Shown: positions 7,301-7,866 of the stretch, piece after piece
Position numbering within the stretch: position 1 is the first letter of the stretch
Layout of the letters: the number at the start of each line of letters is the position of its first letter
Position numbers and translations under genes: made by a program
NCBI GenBank assembly: GCA_934101745.1
Contig: CAKOSD010000044.1
Coordinates: forward strand, 1 to 7,866
Length of the DNA stretch: 7,866 bases
Reading direction: 5' to 3'
Source of the DNA: an uncultured Bacilli bacterium
GTDB lineage: Bacteria > Bacillota_I > Bacilli_A > RF39 > UBA660
Notes under the pieces: generated by a model
The model's database searches: none
What the model was told of the DNA's origin: nothing
What the model saw: only the letters and a program-made list of their open reading frames with translations

Positions 7301-7502
7301 TGATTCGGTCTTTCATCTCGGCGGCAGCTGCATTGGTAAAAGTTAATACCAATAAATCATCAATACTTATCCCATTTTTAACATGTTCCAATACGCGTTC
7401 GGATAAAACGGCTGTTTTCCCGGAACCGGCTCCGGCGGATACGATTATGTTCGTTCCCTTTTTATAAATAGCATCTTGTTGTTCACTCGTCCATTTTGGC
7501 AT
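4395..7502 (-). CDS. addA: ATP-dependent helicase/nuclease subunit A (AddA)
   Basis: AddA is the UvrD/Rep-type 3'-5' helicase plus nuclease subunit of AddAB, the Firmicutes counterpart of RecBCD. The complex resects double-strand breaks for RecA-dependent repair. Superfamily 1 motifs are complete and in order: Q motif TSEQQDAI (5-12), Walker A AGAGSGKT (23-30), Ia LTFTNAAAAEM (53-63), II IDEYQDTND (357-365), III VGDIKQSIYRFRNANP (382-397), IV NKNFRSR (419-425), V VKIMTIHASKGLEYPV (711-726) and VI RLRLFYVALTRARE (783-796). The C-terminal RecB-type nuclease domain has GLRMHYLLE (912-920, His916), GIIDLL (972-977, Asp975), IVDYKLK (986-992, Asp988 and Lys990) and EQLKGY (1001-1006), so it looks active. 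At 1035 aa it is shorter than Bacillus subtilis AddA (about 1230), but no motif is missing. It overlaps addB by 20 bases. AGGAG (7512-7516), 9 bases upstream inside addB, fixes the start and suggests translational coupling. Confidence 0.97.
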   Translation of the reverse strand: MPKWTSEQQDAIYKKGTNIIVSAGAGSGKTAVLSERVLEHVKNGISIDDLLVLTFTNAAAAEMKDRIRSKIRKVPELKEELDKVDLAYITTFDSFALSLVKKYSYLMNISKNINIIDASIMTLKKEEELNNILEKLYQERNPLFLKLIRDFTVKDDKEIFNAILSLYAKLDNRYDKEEILNNYLTNYYNDTNIDKLVNDYVNLIKKRLEVLNNTVDNLYHYTDDTYKNKMEEVIRPLIEADNYLDIKRLCVIKLPVLRGADEVTKKIKEEVKSLVSEIGDLTKYNSLEEIKESLYLTKDYVAIIIEIIQKLSKNLDEFKRKNNAYDFIDIAKMAINILKDNETVREEMKTKYKEILIDEYQDTNDIQDIFISLIENNNVYMVGDIKQSIYRFRNANPLLFKSKYEAYQNNNGGIKIDLNKNFRSRSEVLNNINMMFNLFMDNFIGGADYILSHQMVFGLTPYNDVNKENYNMDVLNYTYDKDSKFTKEEIEIFTVAKDIKAKINSGYEMMDKETMQRRPVNYGDFVILMDRSSSFNLYKKIFEYLNIPITIYRDKTISDSVDISIIKNIYNLLVLIKNKDFGTMFSYSFMAVARSYLFNMSDRDILKIISNRSYAETEIYAILYELAKELDNLPNNEVFRLIIEKFKFQEAFITTGDVKEHLVTIDSIGKIADNATNFGYSPYEFLDYLNMVYEEGLDIKLSLNKEASNSVKIMTIHASKGLEYPVCYFTGLSKKFNIDDLKNKFYYDNTLGFITPYVKEGIHSTVVKLMLKNKYILEEISERLRLFYVALTRAREKMIIVGEFDKNELSYKVSGVVDRETRSSYRKFTDMLDSIYDYLKPYIKDIDIASLGLTKDYNLSVKKDLVALKQEPGRVIVVDDYVSDSKRIESKHYSKVTSAIRSKEEQKNIDFGLRMHYLLEITDFNNPDYKDFTAFEINCIDKFIKTGILNESKEIYKEYEFMDVSGNTENHGIIDLLIIKKDKAVIVDYKLKHTTDEAYLEQLKGYKNYILEMTGLPVDCYLYSIMDSNLVNLNI

Positions 7503-7866
7503 TTAAATCATCTCCTAAAATATCTTCTCTAGTTTTATATTCCAAATCAACAATATCTTCTTCTTTACGATAACAAATTTCCTTATATTTACAAAACTCA
7601 CAGCCGATTAACTCACCTTTAACGCGTTTCGGATTAATTGGAAAATTTCCTTCTTCAATAGCCCCCACAACCTCATTAATTCGCTCCTCAACTATATTAT
7701 CAATTTTATCAATTTCATTTATTGAATTATCTTCACAAGACTGATTCACAACCTTTATATTATATATTTTATTAATTCTTTCTCTAATTGGTTTAGTTGA
7801 ATTAATATTATTATAACTTTCTGCAATATTTGAAGTTGGTTCTATAATATTCATTAGTAGTTGTAT
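7483..7866 (-). CDS. addB: ATP-dependent helicase/nuclease subunit B (AddB), C-terminal end; partial
   Basis: The frame is open from the right edge (7866) to the TGA at 7483-7485, giving 127 visible codons. An internal Met codon at 7854 is not the start, because the frame continues upstream without a stop. AddB is the second helicase-like/nuclease subunit of AddAB, and this is the end of its nuclease domain. The diagnostic feature is GCEFCKYKEIC (7573-7605), a C-x2-C-x5-C triplet that in AddB binds a 4Fe-4S cluster together with one cysteine far upstream, outside this window. FPINPKRVKGELIGC just before it is the usual family context. The last residues overlap the start of addA, the canonical addB-addA order. 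The walker and catalytic nuclease motifs are outside the window and cannot be assessed. Confidence 0.9.
   Translation of the reverse strand: MQLLMNIIEPTSNIAESYNNINSTKPIRERINKIYNIKVVNQSCEDNSINEIDKIDNIVEERINEVVGAIEEGNFPINPKRVKGELIGCEFCKYKEICYRKEEDIVDLEYKTREDILGDDLNAKMDE

Overview
The window is AT-rich DNA (about 30% GC by eye) from a low-GC Gram-positive bacterium (Bacillota). It is most likely a gut-associated member of the Bacilli in the broad Erysipelotrichales/RF39/Mollicutes-like range. The reasons are the strong AT codon bias, AAAGGA/AGGAG-type ribosome binding sites, an AddAB recombination nuclease rather than RecBCD, and the start of a Firmicutes-type (T7SSb) EssC secretion ATPase. Tryptophan is written TGG in all genes and TGA ends addB, so the standard bacterial code is used and a Mycoplasma/Spiroplasma-type code is unlikely. 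The placement is inferred from gene style only.

Layout from left to right. (1) Positions 1-712, minus strand: the N-terminal 237 codons of essC, the membrane-bound FtsK/SpoIIIE-type ATPase of type VII secretion, running off the left edge. It has its own candidate extended -10 promoter. (2) Positions 777-1308, minus strand: a decayed AAA_14/DUF4143-type ATPase gene. It has lost its ATPase core, carries an internal deletion and an apparent frameshift, and still has a good intrinsic terminator. (3) Positions 1349-2920, plus strand: a strongly expressed-looking pyruvate kinase gene with phased A-tracts, a good promoter, a short leader and a terminator. (4) Positions 2975-4330, minus strand: a stand-alone HipA-superfamily kinase with its own terminator and candidate promoter and no visible antitoxin partner. 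(5) Positions 4395-7866, minus strand: addA and the 3' end of addB, overlapping by 20 bases, encoding the two helicase-nuclease subunits that process double-strand breaks.

The genes do not form one pathway. pyk (glycolysis) and addAB (DNA repair) are core genes. The essC start, the ATPase remnant and the solitary HipA-like kinase are accessory-type genes placed between or next to them. pyk is convergent with the HipA-like gene, and separate terminators insulate the two. The segment from 713 to 1471 separates the leftward essC/pseudogene units from the rightward pyk. No tRNA, rRNA, CRISPR array, insertion sequence or riboswitch was recognised, and no stretch over 300 bases lacks a gene or gene remnant. 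I see no clear evidence of a wholly new system. The items most worth following up are the essC gene lacking its usual upstream partners and the solitary HipA-like kinase.
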